A stretch of 64,000 nt of DNA from JACVRN01 sp036389255 (GTDB lineage Bacteria; Acidobacteriota; Blastocatellia; Pyrinomonadales; Pyrinomonadaceae): NCBI GenBank assembly GCA_036389255.1, contig DASVQI010000006.1, forward strand, positions 310,001-374,000. Reading direction: 5' to 3'. Shown one piece after another: positions 9,833-17,218 of this stretch. The position numbers and the translations under genes are program-made. The notes below the pieces were generated by a model that saw nothing but the letters and a program-made list of their open reading frames with translations, did no database searches and was not told where the DNA came from. Positions within the stretch are counted from its first letter, which is position 1, and every line of letters begins with the position of its first letter.

Positions 9833-10498
9833 ATGGATAGTAATGAATCCCTAAGCTCTACCAAGCGGCACATACTCGCCGAAGTGCGTAAGCTGTTAGG
9901 TGATAATCTGGCCAACTTCCTCTTCTCCGGTTTAGGCGAAAGCAGCATCGTTCATCATCGCTCCTTTACCGCCAGAAGCGTTCCAATACAGGCTGATGAA
10001 ATCCCTTATCACTTCGAAATGATTAATGACTCCGCGCAGGGATTACCGATCGGCCGTGATCCACTTGTACTGGCTGCCCTCCTCGACATCCTTTGGGAGC
10101 GTCAGCCTTTAGATAGCACGATCCTTTTCCGTGAGTGCAACATACTTGAGAAATTGGGGTGGGATGATGCCGCCGAATCTCACAGTCTGATTAAGAGGGC
10201 TTTGGAAAGGTATGCATTCACGGCTTACTGCCTGGTTGACCCAACTCCTAACCAGGAAGAAAGTCCCAGCAGCCGTTATGCCAGTGTGGCGAGACTTTTA
10301 ATCGGGTATGAGATGGCATCGCCTCTGTACCCTTTAAAGAAAAGGGGGCAACCGAAGTATGCGACGTCGGAACCTGCGTTCGCATGTGCCCATTTCCTGC
10401 CGGGACTTATTCACGACGTCATCTCTGAAAGGAAAAACTTCCTTGGCCTTGATTTCCAACAATTAAAGGAAATCAGGCCGCAAACAAATTCGGGGTAA
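9833..10498 (+). CDS. Putative replication-initiator (RepA-like) protein
   Basis: 221 residues. The segment QGLPIGRDPLVLAALLDILW followed by a winged-helix-like region resembles plasmid replication initiators, where a similar LP.GRD.LVL.ALLD string introduces the first winged helix. No iteron array was seen nearby, so an active origin is not shown. Its place just before an exonuclease and a mobilization operon fits a plasmid-derived or integrative mobilizable element. It could instead be an orphan remnant; the family call is tentative. Confidence 0.45.
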   Translation: MDSNESLSSTKRHILAEVRKLLGDNLANFLFSGLGESSIVHHRSFTARSVPIQADEIPYHFEMINDSAQGLPIGRDPLVLAALLDILWERQPLDSTILFRECNILEKLGWDDAAESHSLIKRALERYAFTAYCLVDPTPNQEESPSSRYASVARLLIGYEMASPLYPLKKRGQPKYATSEPAFACAHFLPGLIHDVISERKNFLGLDFQQLKEIRPQTNSG

Positions 10499-10651
10499 CG
10501 CCAATACGTCGTTACCTGAAAAACTCTTCACATCCGTTAGATTTTAGATTAAGCTGTCGTTCGGATGTTTCATCTATAACCCGACGTATAACAGTCGAAA
10601 CAACATAGAGCTTTGATCCACAGAATCTATTCGTCGGCTTACATGGTGCTT

Positions 10652-11419
10652 GAGATGGTTAGACGGATCTTCCTCGACATCGAATCCGTACCTCCGCCCC
10701 AAGAGTGGCGTTCAATAATCAGGCCTGAGACCGTTAGAAAGCTGTGCCGCAAGAGTAGTTTCGCATTAGCTGCCGAGCAAAAGGAAGAACCGGAAGAGCA
10801 ACAAAGCTGTACGGAAGAGCAATTCCGGCAACTTGCCCTTCATGCCGAGTACGGGCGCGTGCTGGCCATTGGGATGATCGTCGAACAGGACTGGCACGTC
10901 ACTCACTGTGGCCTCTTGGGGCGCGAGCGCTCTTCGAGGCGATTCCATCTAGACGAGGCTCGCACCTTGCGCTCCTTCTGGAAGATGTTGGGCGATTTTA
11001 ACCCGGGCCGCGACCTCATCGTCGGCCACAACATCATGGACTTCGACCTGCCATTCCTTTACAAGCGCTCGCGCATTAATAGAATCCACCCCAGCGTCCT
11101 TCTAAGCTTTGCGCGCTACCGTAGCTCTCCCATCTACGACACGATGAGGGAGTGGGCGCACTGGAATCCGCGCGACGCTTACGTCTCGCTCGCGGAGTTG
11201 GCCGAGATACTGAAGGTCGGAATCACAAAAACCGAAGGGATGGAGGGCAGCCGCATCTATGATCAGTTTTTAGCCGGACACCATGAGCAGATAGCGGAGT
11301 ATTGCATGCGGGACGTGCAGATGGCGCGCGCCGTCTTTTATCGCATGGTCTTCCCAGAAGTGCCTGAGCCTGAGGCGGCCGCCTGGAATCAAGCTGGAAT
11401 GAAGAGTACCAACACTTGA
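10652..11419 (+). CDS. DnaQ-like 3'-5' exonuclease (PolB-exonuclease type)
   Basis: About 255 residues from ATG 10652; TTG 10613 is also possible. The DEDD exonuclease signatures are visible: RIFLDIES (Exo I), VGHNIMDFDLPFLYKRS (Exo II) and EYCMRDVQMARAVFYRM (Exo III). The length matches the family of stand-alone predicted 3'-5' exonucleases related to the PolB proofreading domain. It should remove nucleotides from single-stranded 3' ends in the cytoplasm. It lies between the Rep-like gene and the mobilization genes, so a role in element DNA processing is plausible but inferred. Confidence 0.75.
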   Translation, partial: EMVRRIFLDIESVPPPQEWRSIIRPETVRKLCRKSSFALAAEQKEEPEEQQSCTEEQFRQLALHAEYGRVLAIGMIVEQDWHVTHCGLLGRERSSRRFHLDEARTLRSFWKMLGDFNPGRDLIVGHNIMDFDLPFLYKRSRINRIHPSVLLSFARYRSSPIYDTMREWAHWNPRDAYVSLAELAEILKVGITKTEGMEGSRIYDQFLAGHHEQIAEYCMRDVQMARAVFYRMVFPEVPEPEAAAWNQAGMKSTNT

Positions 11420-11449
11420 GCGCAGAGTAATCAACCGCCTATTCAAGTG

Positions 11450-11971
11450 CTACTTTATCGGGCGACCGCCTTTAAGCTCCTCTTTGCGTTGTGGGAATGA
11501 GCCGCCACGTTTTTTCTCCCTTTCCGCAACGGCGTGATTGAAAGCATCTTCTCCCAGGTTGGCCAGTGTCAGTCCTGGCGTCCAATAAACAACATTTCTG
11601 ATTCGATTAATAAGCTCAACTGAAAGGTGAACCGTAAGGCGCTCTTTGCTCACGCGGGCAGGGGTATCCGATCTAGACCTACCTTTCTTTCCTCTTCTGG
11701 TAGATTGGCGTTCTCCTTCAGCCGCTAGGGCAGGTTCGTGGAATGACGCCCCTTTGTGATCTCGATCCTCTGCAGGGGAAAGATGATTATTACCGCCAGC
11801 CCTAATACCTGTGCGGGACGATTCGATCCGCTTAGCTTTCGAACCGACCTCTTCGGAAAGGTTCCCGTTATCGACTTTTCTGACTCTCCTCATTCGGCCT
11901 TTAGAGGTCTCTCGTAGCGGTTGATCATCTGCGAGAAAAGAGAGCTGGTTTTGATGGCGTCGCGGCGGCAT
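11450..11971 (-). CDS. Basic protein with C-terminal ribbon-helix-helix-like domain
   Basis: About 173 residues from ATG 11971 (MPPRRHQNQLSFLADDQP); a longer start at 12034 adds an unlikely Cys/Tyr-rich leader. The N-terminal two thirds is disordered and basic. The C-terminal ~65 residues (RLTVHLSVELINRIRNVVYW onwards) look like an RHH fold as in ParD/ParG-type DNA-binding proteins. It is divergent from the MobC-like gene across a 182-base region that may hold oriT and promoters, so it may act as an accessory or partition-type regulator. This is inference from fold and position. Confidence 0.5.
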   Translation of the reverse strand: MPPRRHQNQLSFLADDQPLRETSKGRMRRVRKVDNGNLSEEVGSKAKRIESSRTGIRAGGNNHLSPAEDRDHKGASFHEPALAAEGERQSTRRGKKGRSRSDTPARVSKERLTVHLSVELINRIRNVVYWTPGLTLANLGEDAFNHAVAEREKKRGGSFPQRKEELKGGRPIK

Positions 11972-12034
11972 AGTTACATCTTTCCATTCTAATAAAACGT
12001 TCCCGTTACATACGTTATAATAGCACATTGACAA

Positions 12035-12153
12035 ACAAAGTTAAAAGATATTAGTGTTGGTTTACCCCGACTTCCTTAAGGCAGGATAAGTTCGAGTGCC
12101 GCACAAAATTTTTTTCTAATCAAAAGCCAGAATAACCACACACAAAAAATCAT
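12035..12153. other. Candidate oriT / divergent promoter region
   Basis: AT-rich stretch between the divergent RHH gene and the MobC-like gene, with a short palindrome CCTTAAGG and the string GGATAAGTTCGAGTGCC. oriT sites usually lie directly upstream of mob genes, but I cannot confirm a nic site from sequence alone. Confidence 0.25.
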
Positions 12154-12534
12154 ATGGCTGACGAGAAAAGAAGCGAACGCATTACAGTCTGGATCACCCC
12201 CAAAATGAAGCGAAGGCTTGGGCGAGAGGCGAAGAAAAAAGGTCTTACTCTCTCCAATTACGCGGGAGACCTTCTGACGGGGGAAAAGCTAATCTACATG
12301 GCTGATGCTGATCGGGATCACCTCATAAGTACCCGTTTTCATCTCTTCAAGATTAGCGCTAACCATGACCGGATAGCAGCCGCGCTTGAGCGACTAGCCA
12401 AGTCTCGGGGAGACGCCGACCCGCCTCGGTTAGACTGGCTGAAGGAAGCGTCGGAAGAAGTTCGCCGGAGCCTCTCAAAACTCGATCAAGAACTCTACGT
12501 CATCCGACCGTTCGCATCAGGGAATAAAGAATGA
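12154..12534 (+). CDS. MobC-like relaxosome accessory protein
   Basis: 126 residues. The N-terminus ERITVWITPKMKRRLGREAK followed by GLTLSNYAGDLL is a ribbon-helix-helix DNA-binding domain typical of MobC and other relaxosome accessory proteins; a helical tail follows. Its stop overlaps the relaxase start in an ATGA arrangement (12531-12534), so the two are translationally coupled. It probably binds oriT and helps load the relaxase. Both the family level and the role are inferred from the fold and from this coupling. Confidence 0.7.
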   Translation: MADEKRSERITVWITPKMKRRLGREAKKKGLTLSNYAGDLLTGEKLIYMADADRDHLISTRFHLFKISANHDRIAAALERLAKSRGDADPPRLDWLKEASEEVRRSLSKLDQELYVIRPFASGNKE

Positions 12535-15500
12535 GCGTTTCGGTTAAGGTTTCGGCAGGACGCTCCGGTATGGGCGGGAGCCAGGCTCGACACAACACCC
12601 GACAGACAGAGCTCGGCTACACAGAGCGAGATGAGGCGCGAACCTCTTTAACAGATCAAGCAAGAGGTTTAGACCAAGGCCCCAGGTTCTGGACTAGGAA
12701 CATCCCCGCAAGCATGCTCTGCGAAGACGAAGCGGCAGACCGCTTCGCCGCTCACGTCTACGGTTGGGAGTCCGATAAAGACCTTGCCGAAGATCGACTC
12801 AGGCAGGAGACGGAGCGGGGACATCTCACTACGGATGAGGGGGAGAAACCCAAGTGGCGAACTCAAGGAGAGATTGATAGAGCCGTAACCGAGCGCCGCA
12901 AGACCGGCTACACGGAGATGCCCGAAGTCGAAAAAGAGGTGATGCGATTTAGGGCTTTCTTTGACATGCGGGATCGCGAGGAAGCAGTGCTTCAAAAACC
13001 CGGGCGCGGGCGAGCCGTCACACACTACGGCGTAGTTTTCTCCTTCGACCGCCCCGTCTCTAATCAAGAGATCAGGGAATTGGTGGAGAAGTTCTGCCAA
13101 TCCCAAATGGACGTGCTGTGGAGCAAGGATCGCGGTCGAGAATCTGTTGATAACCCGCTTCGAGATGTCCCTGCGGGCTTCGTTATCCACCGTGACGGGA
13201 CGGAAAATACTCACTGCCACGGGCAGTGGGATTGTCGTCTGCCGAGCGGCCAGAAAATTCAGATCCCGCCACAGGTCTGGCAGAGCTTTGACGAGCATTG
13301 GGCGAAAATCTGGTCCGAACATGTGCGTGACCCTGAGCAGTACCGTGAGCACATGGAGAAGAAAAAGGAGACGCTTGATTGGAAACGTCAAACTCGCGCA
13401 CGGAAAGCCGCGGGGCTTCCTCCGCAGCCGAAACCAGAGCGTGAGGCAGATCTACGGGACCAGAAGGCGCTAAAGCTCTCTTCACAAATTAAGACAGACC
13501 TTCGTACTCTTGGGCTCGACCCCCAAAAATTTAGAATCGTTTTAAACCTCAGGGGCTATAGGTCGAATGAGACCACGCGCATGCTGATGGCCAGGGCGGA
13601 ACTTGCACAAGCTAGATTACTCCACGCACTCGCAACCAACCAATCCGCGCAAGAGATTTCAAGGGCCAATAGCGAGGCCACGGCCTTAAACCTTGAGATA
13701 CGAGAAGTACACAAAGCGAGAGAATCACAGGGCAAAGCTCCGCCAACTCTTTATTACACGAGTAAGCAGCACGATGAACTTCAAAGATTAAACGGGGAAA
13801 GACTGGCGGCTGCCAAAGATGACCGACTTACCGGAATTCTGGCTGGCTATCATGAGTACGTTAGGCTGACTACTCGTGAGCGGTGCACTCAAGGGGAGAA
13901 GTTCCTTGAAGAGCGGGCGGGGATCTACTTCGAGCTAGAAGACGGAGGGCGCTGGTCTTTACATGGCATCGAAGAAATGATCGCGCGTGAGACAGAGCGC
14001 CTTGGAACAATAGATGTCCACAGGAGTCAGAAGAAAGCGCGAGGGGGATCAACTTCGACCCTCTCCGAACTGAAGAAGCGCGAGCAAGAGATTCGGGAGA
14101 AAATAGCTGTCAGGGAAAAGCAACTGCTACATACTGCCGAGGCCGCACAATGGAGGCTTGAGATCGTAAGCCGTGCGGTAGAAGAAGCCAAAGAGGTTCG
14201 GGCACAAGCGGGGAAAACTTTGCCATTCCCTGTCTATTCTCAGGGAGCTTATCGGGATTTAGACCAGCTATCACATCGCACGCGCGACGCGCGCTTGGCG
14301 AGACACCTTCATGAAAAGAGGCGAGGTGTTAGTGCAAGCCCTGAAATCATCCTAGCGACGGCGGAAATCGAGTTCGGCCGAGAACTTGTAGCTCGCAAAG
14401 AATTGCTCCAGAAGGAAGCATGTTATCGTGAAGCTTCTGAACGCAAATTGTCGAATCCAAGTAAATCCGACTCAGACTTACAGAAGACTCCGTCGGTTAA
14501 GCGAGTAGTCGCTGAGTACCAGAGCGCACGCGAGTATTACCAAACGCGGCATGAGATAGTGGAAGATTACCTGAGAGCACTGGGCCTAAGCCGCGAAAGT
14601 ATTGTCCCACGGCTGAATACCGAAGAGCTGACTGAGGTTAAAAGGTATTCGGAATCGATCAGACCTAATAAAGAAAACAAGGATTTCAAACGGCACGCCT
14701 CACGAGCACGACTTCATGAGCAGGAATATGCCGTCGTTGAGGAGAGACCGATAACCAGAGATAAAGAGCCGCGGAAAACAACAGAGGCTTCGAGAAAGAG
14801 GAGAATCAGAGAGGCTAGGACTGCAATCGAAAAGCTGTTGATTGAATCCACCCGCATTGGTAAGGGTGCACTCCGTCCCGTAGATAATGTGCTGCATGTT
14901 GCCAAACTGGCGCGGGAAGAATTAGCCCGCCGTGGGGTCAAACTTGAGGAGGTAGGCTACACCAGAGAGCAGTGGACTTCGAAAGTAGTGGATCACGCCG
15001 TCAGAGTGCTACATCACTACTGCACGTCGAGCGGCGCTGGCGACCACGATTATTCGTTCAAACAGAGCCAGTCACTCCTCGACGCCGTGAACAGGGGAGA
15101 GCCCGCACTTCTCACGCTGGTCGCCGGTCCTGCCAGCGCGGTAGACGGGCATGCGTTAGATATGGCTAGAGCCGAGTCAGACAGTGAGCATATGCTCTTT
15201 AATACACAAGATGTTTCTCATTCCGAAACCCTCCACATCTCTACAGAAAATCAACAGGCCAGAGCAGGACTACTTAAAGCAAAATATATTGAAGAGCATC
15301 TCCGTCTCGATTTCTTGGAACAAGCCCGAGTTGTGGCCGACAAAGTGAGATTAGAGGATTTGCGGATCGCAATGATATCCGCTGAGATTGAGCACGTTAG
15401 GCGTTACGGCGGCAGCCCAGTGGCGATTCTATCCAGAGAGCAGAGCGAGCTGGTGCGAAACTACAAAGAGATTTGTGGTCAACTCCCGGATTATGTTCAG

Positions 15501-15611
15501 GATAAGCTACAGGACAGCCTGGTGATAGGCGAGAGCAGAGCCGATTCAAGATTAGAAAGGGAGCAAGTTCACGAGTACGCTAGGGAACTCGTTGAAGAGT
15601 TTATACGGTAG
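12531..15611 (+). CDS. Large relaxase-like mobilization protein
   Basis: 1026 residues. The N-terminal ~290 residues carry a beta strand (THYGVVFSFDRP, near residue 163) and HRDGTENTHCHGQ (about 218-230). The latter matches the H-x-D...H-x-H metal-binding motif III of relaxases, with a longer spacer than the usual MOBP form. No helicase or primase motif is visible in the remaining ~700 residues, which are helical and charged and end near EQVHEYARELVEEF. The expected product nicks oriT and pilots single-stranded DNA. Context supports this: a coupled MobC-like gene lies upstream. The subfamily is unusual and the nucleophilic tyrosine is not certain. Confidence 0.65.
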   Translation: MSVSVKVSAGRSGMGGSQARHNTRQTELGYTERDEARTSLTDQARGLDQGPRFWTRNIPASMLCEDEAADRFAAHVYGWESDKDLAEDRLRQETERGHLTTDEGEKPKWRTQGEIDRAVTERRKTGYTEMPEVEKEVMRFRAFFDMRDREEAVLQKPGRGRAVTHYGVVFSFDRPVSNQEIRELVEKFCQSQMDVLWSKDRGRESVDNPLRDVPAGFVIHRDGTENTHCHGQWDCRLPSGQKIQIPPQVWQSFDEHWAKIWSEHVRDPEQYREHMEKKKETLDWKRQTRARKAAGLPPQPKPEREADLRDQKALKLSSQIKTDLRTLGLDPQKFRIVLNLRGYRSNETTRMLMARAELAQARLLHALATNQSAQEISRANSEATALNLEIREVHKARESQGKAPPTLYYTSKQHDELQRLNGERLAAAKDDRLTGILAGYHEYVRLTTRERCTQGEKFLEERAGIYFELEDGGRWSLHGIEEMIARETERLGTIDVHRSQKKARGGSTSTLSELKKREQEIREKIAVREKQLLHTAEAAQWRLEIVSRAVEEAKEVRAQAGKTLPFPVYSQGAYRDLDQLSHRTRDARLARHLHEKRRGVSASPEIILATAEIEFGRELVARKELLQKEACYREASERKLSNPSKSDSDLQKTPSVKRVVAEYQSAREYYQTRHEIVEDYLRALGLSRESIVPRLNTEELTEVKRYSESIRPNKENKDFKRHASRARLHEQEYAVVEERPITRDKEPRKTTEASRKRRIREARTAIEKLLIESTRIGKGALRPVDNVLHVAKLAREELARRGVKLEEVGYTREQWTSKVVDHAVRVLHHYCTSSGAGDHDYSFKQSQSLLDAVNRGEPALLTLVAGPASAVDGHALDMARAESDSEHMLFNTQDVSHSETLHISTENQQARAGLLKAKYIEEHLRLDFLEQARVVADKVRLEDLRIAMISAEIEHVRRYGGSPVAILSREQSELVRNYKEICGQLPDYVQDKLQDSLVIGESRADSRLEREQVHEYARELVEEFIR

Positions 15612-15622
15612 TTTTTTGTAAT

Positions 15623-15943
15623 TCATCTGCGCTTCTCGCCTTTAGAAGCTTTATTCGATCTTATACTCTTATGTCGCGGCTCGGCAGGCAGGTTGGCGGG
15701 CAAGTCAATTTCATCATCTACTAAAGCGTCCATACAGACGCCTGCGACCTGCGCGTAACGAAGCAGCACGTATAGAGGCGGCTCGCGCTCTCCTGACTCG
15801 TAACTAGATATGTTACTCCTGAATAGCTCGTCCTGAAGCCCCAGCCGGTTGAGCATCTCGTTCTGAGATAGATTAAGCGCTAACCGGATTTCGAGCAGCT
15901 TTTCGTGGAGCCGCTCCTGCCGGCGTCGAGGGAATCTTCCCAT
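15623..15943 (-). CDS. XRE-family regulator, paralogue of the 7.7-8.0 kb regulator
   Basis: 106 residues from ATG 15943, preceded by GGGGAGGG 7 bases upstream. The HTH covers about residues 17-65 (RLALNLSQNEMLNRLGLQ ... ISSYESGEREPPLYVLLRYA), and a basic lysine-rich tail follows. It converges with the relaxase gene with only 11 bases between stops. With its paralogue at 7692-8012 it brackets the mobilization region, which suggests an element-borne regulatory pair or an old duplication. Confidence 0.8.
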   Translation of the reverse strand: MGRFPRRRQERLHEKLLEIRLALNLSQNEMLNRLGLQDELFRSNISSYESGEREPPLYVLLRYAQVAGVCMDALVDDEIDLPANLPAEPRHKSIRSNKASKGEKRR

Positions 15944-16183
15944 CAGAAGACCCTCCCCTTCACAGGCTTGCTTTTAGTCCTATTTGTGTCTAGTATTTGA
16001 TTGGGGAGTTGTTCGGCCAGGAGGTTGATGGTTTTGTCCTCCCGCCTGACCTGCATGTCTACAATTGAAAGGCTGCTCTAGTCATAAGCATCTGGCAGCT
16101 TCATGAGACTTGGAAAGATACCAGAAAGTAGGATTAATGGTCACGTTCTGACAATCCCAATCATAATCTGTTAAGCACCGGAT

Positions 16184-16525
16184 TTGACTACGATGAGCAT
16201 TGATAATAGCGATTTCATTAATTGGATTCTTAGCGCGGATGCGTCATCTCAGGCTTTAGCCCTAGAAGCCGCCGGAGTCATATGTGAGGGAAGGGGGCAT
16301 CACAAGGCAGCCGTCGAAGTTCTCAAGGTAGCGACAGAGATTAAGGTAAACAATATAGATGTGTACCAAGCATTAGCACGTTCCTATATGGCTTTAAACC
16401 TTTATGATGATGCTGCAATTGTGCTGGAAAAGGCGCTCTCTCTTTATCCTGATTCGTTTGACATCCAGTCAGCACTTCTCTGGTGCTACACTCAACCCGA
16501 CTCTAATAAGAATATTCCTGCATAA
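16184..16525 (+). CDS. Small TPR-repeat protein
   Basis: About 113 residues from TTG 16184, or fewer if ATG 16187 or ATG 16193 is used. Two to three TPR-type helix pairs are visible (AAVEVLKVATEIKVNNIDVY; ALARSYMALNLYDDAAIVL; DIQSALLWCYTQ). It is likely a protein-interaction module in the cytoplasm. No signal peptide is present. It stands alone between the XRE gene and the secreted repeat peptide gene. Confidence 0.55.
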   Translation: MTTMSIDNSDFINWILSADASSQALALEAAGVICEGRGHHKAAVEVLKVATEIKVNNIDVYQALARSYMALNLYDDAAIVLEKALSLYPDSFDIQSALLWCYTQPDSNKNIPA

Positions 16526-16812
16526 ATGAACCTTTATAGGGTACTAACCAGGCTAACACGCGAACAAGCCCGATTCAGAAGATCATGGATCTGACATTCT
16601 CTGAGCCGAAAATAAGCAGCGTTCCTATTCTTGCAAAAATCATTGCATTTTATGACTAACTACAGGTAATCTGCTCAGTTTGTGAGTGCTTCCTCGCCTA
16701 GCATTTCGATTTATCACCTGCGGCGTACATTGCACACACGTAAACCTTGCTGCCAACCCATCCCGATTCCGGTCGAGTGGCAGCCCACTTAAAAGTTAGC
16801 AGTGAAAGCTCC

Positions 16813-17070
16813 TTAAAAGAGCGAGAGCGCGCTTTGCAGCAGGACGAGCGCGATACCCGTCACGGGATCGGTGGCAGTTATTCCAACCGTCTCCATGTTG
16901 CCGGGTGCTGTCGTAGTTGCGCCTGTATCCATATTGCCAGTAGCAATACCTTGAGTACCCATGTCGCCTGTGGAGGTGATTCCTTGAGTGCCCATGTCAC
17001 CTGCGAAAGCGGAGACACTGAGCACACAGGCCAGCGCCAGTGCGGCGAGGAGATTTCTTAGACTTTTCAT
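16813..17070 (-). CDS. Secreted short repeat peptide (GDMGTQGI repeats)
   Basis: 85 residues. A signal peptide (LLAALALACVLSVSAFAG) is followed by short repeats: GDMGTQGI, GDMGTQGI, GNMDTG and GNMETVGI, separated by Thr/Ala-rich linkers. The C-terminus is hydrophobic (IALVLLQSALSLF). It has a Shine-Dalgarno-like AAAGGAAAA upstream. It is transcribed away from the TPR/AAA+ regulator gene, whose start lies about 150 bases off, so the two share a promoter region. The function is unknown. Composition and length argue for an exported peptide or surface repeat rather than an enzyme. Confidence 0.65.
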   Translation of the reverse strand: MKSLRNLLAALALACVLSVSAFAGDMGTQGITSTGDMGTQGIATGNMDTGATTTAPGNMETVGITATDPVTGIALVLLQSALSLF

Positions 17071-17218
17071 TGAGAGTTTTCCTTTCAGGGTAGTTAGCTT
17101 TGTGAATTATGGCCGGTGAAGAAAAGCGTCCAGCCCGCACCCATCTGAGAAGCGGCGCGCATTCTACCACTAATCTTAGCAACAAACGTTGCGTAAACTA
17201 CGGAAAGTGAGTCCTCAC

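Noticed and set aside
12669..13485. Minus-strand open frames inside the relaxase gene
   Set aside because: Shadows of a strongly supported 1026-residue gene; no start signals and low-complexity composition.
16747..17061. Plus-strand open frame over the secreted repeat peptide
   Set aside because: No start signal; the minus strand encodes a clear signal peptide with peptide repeats.
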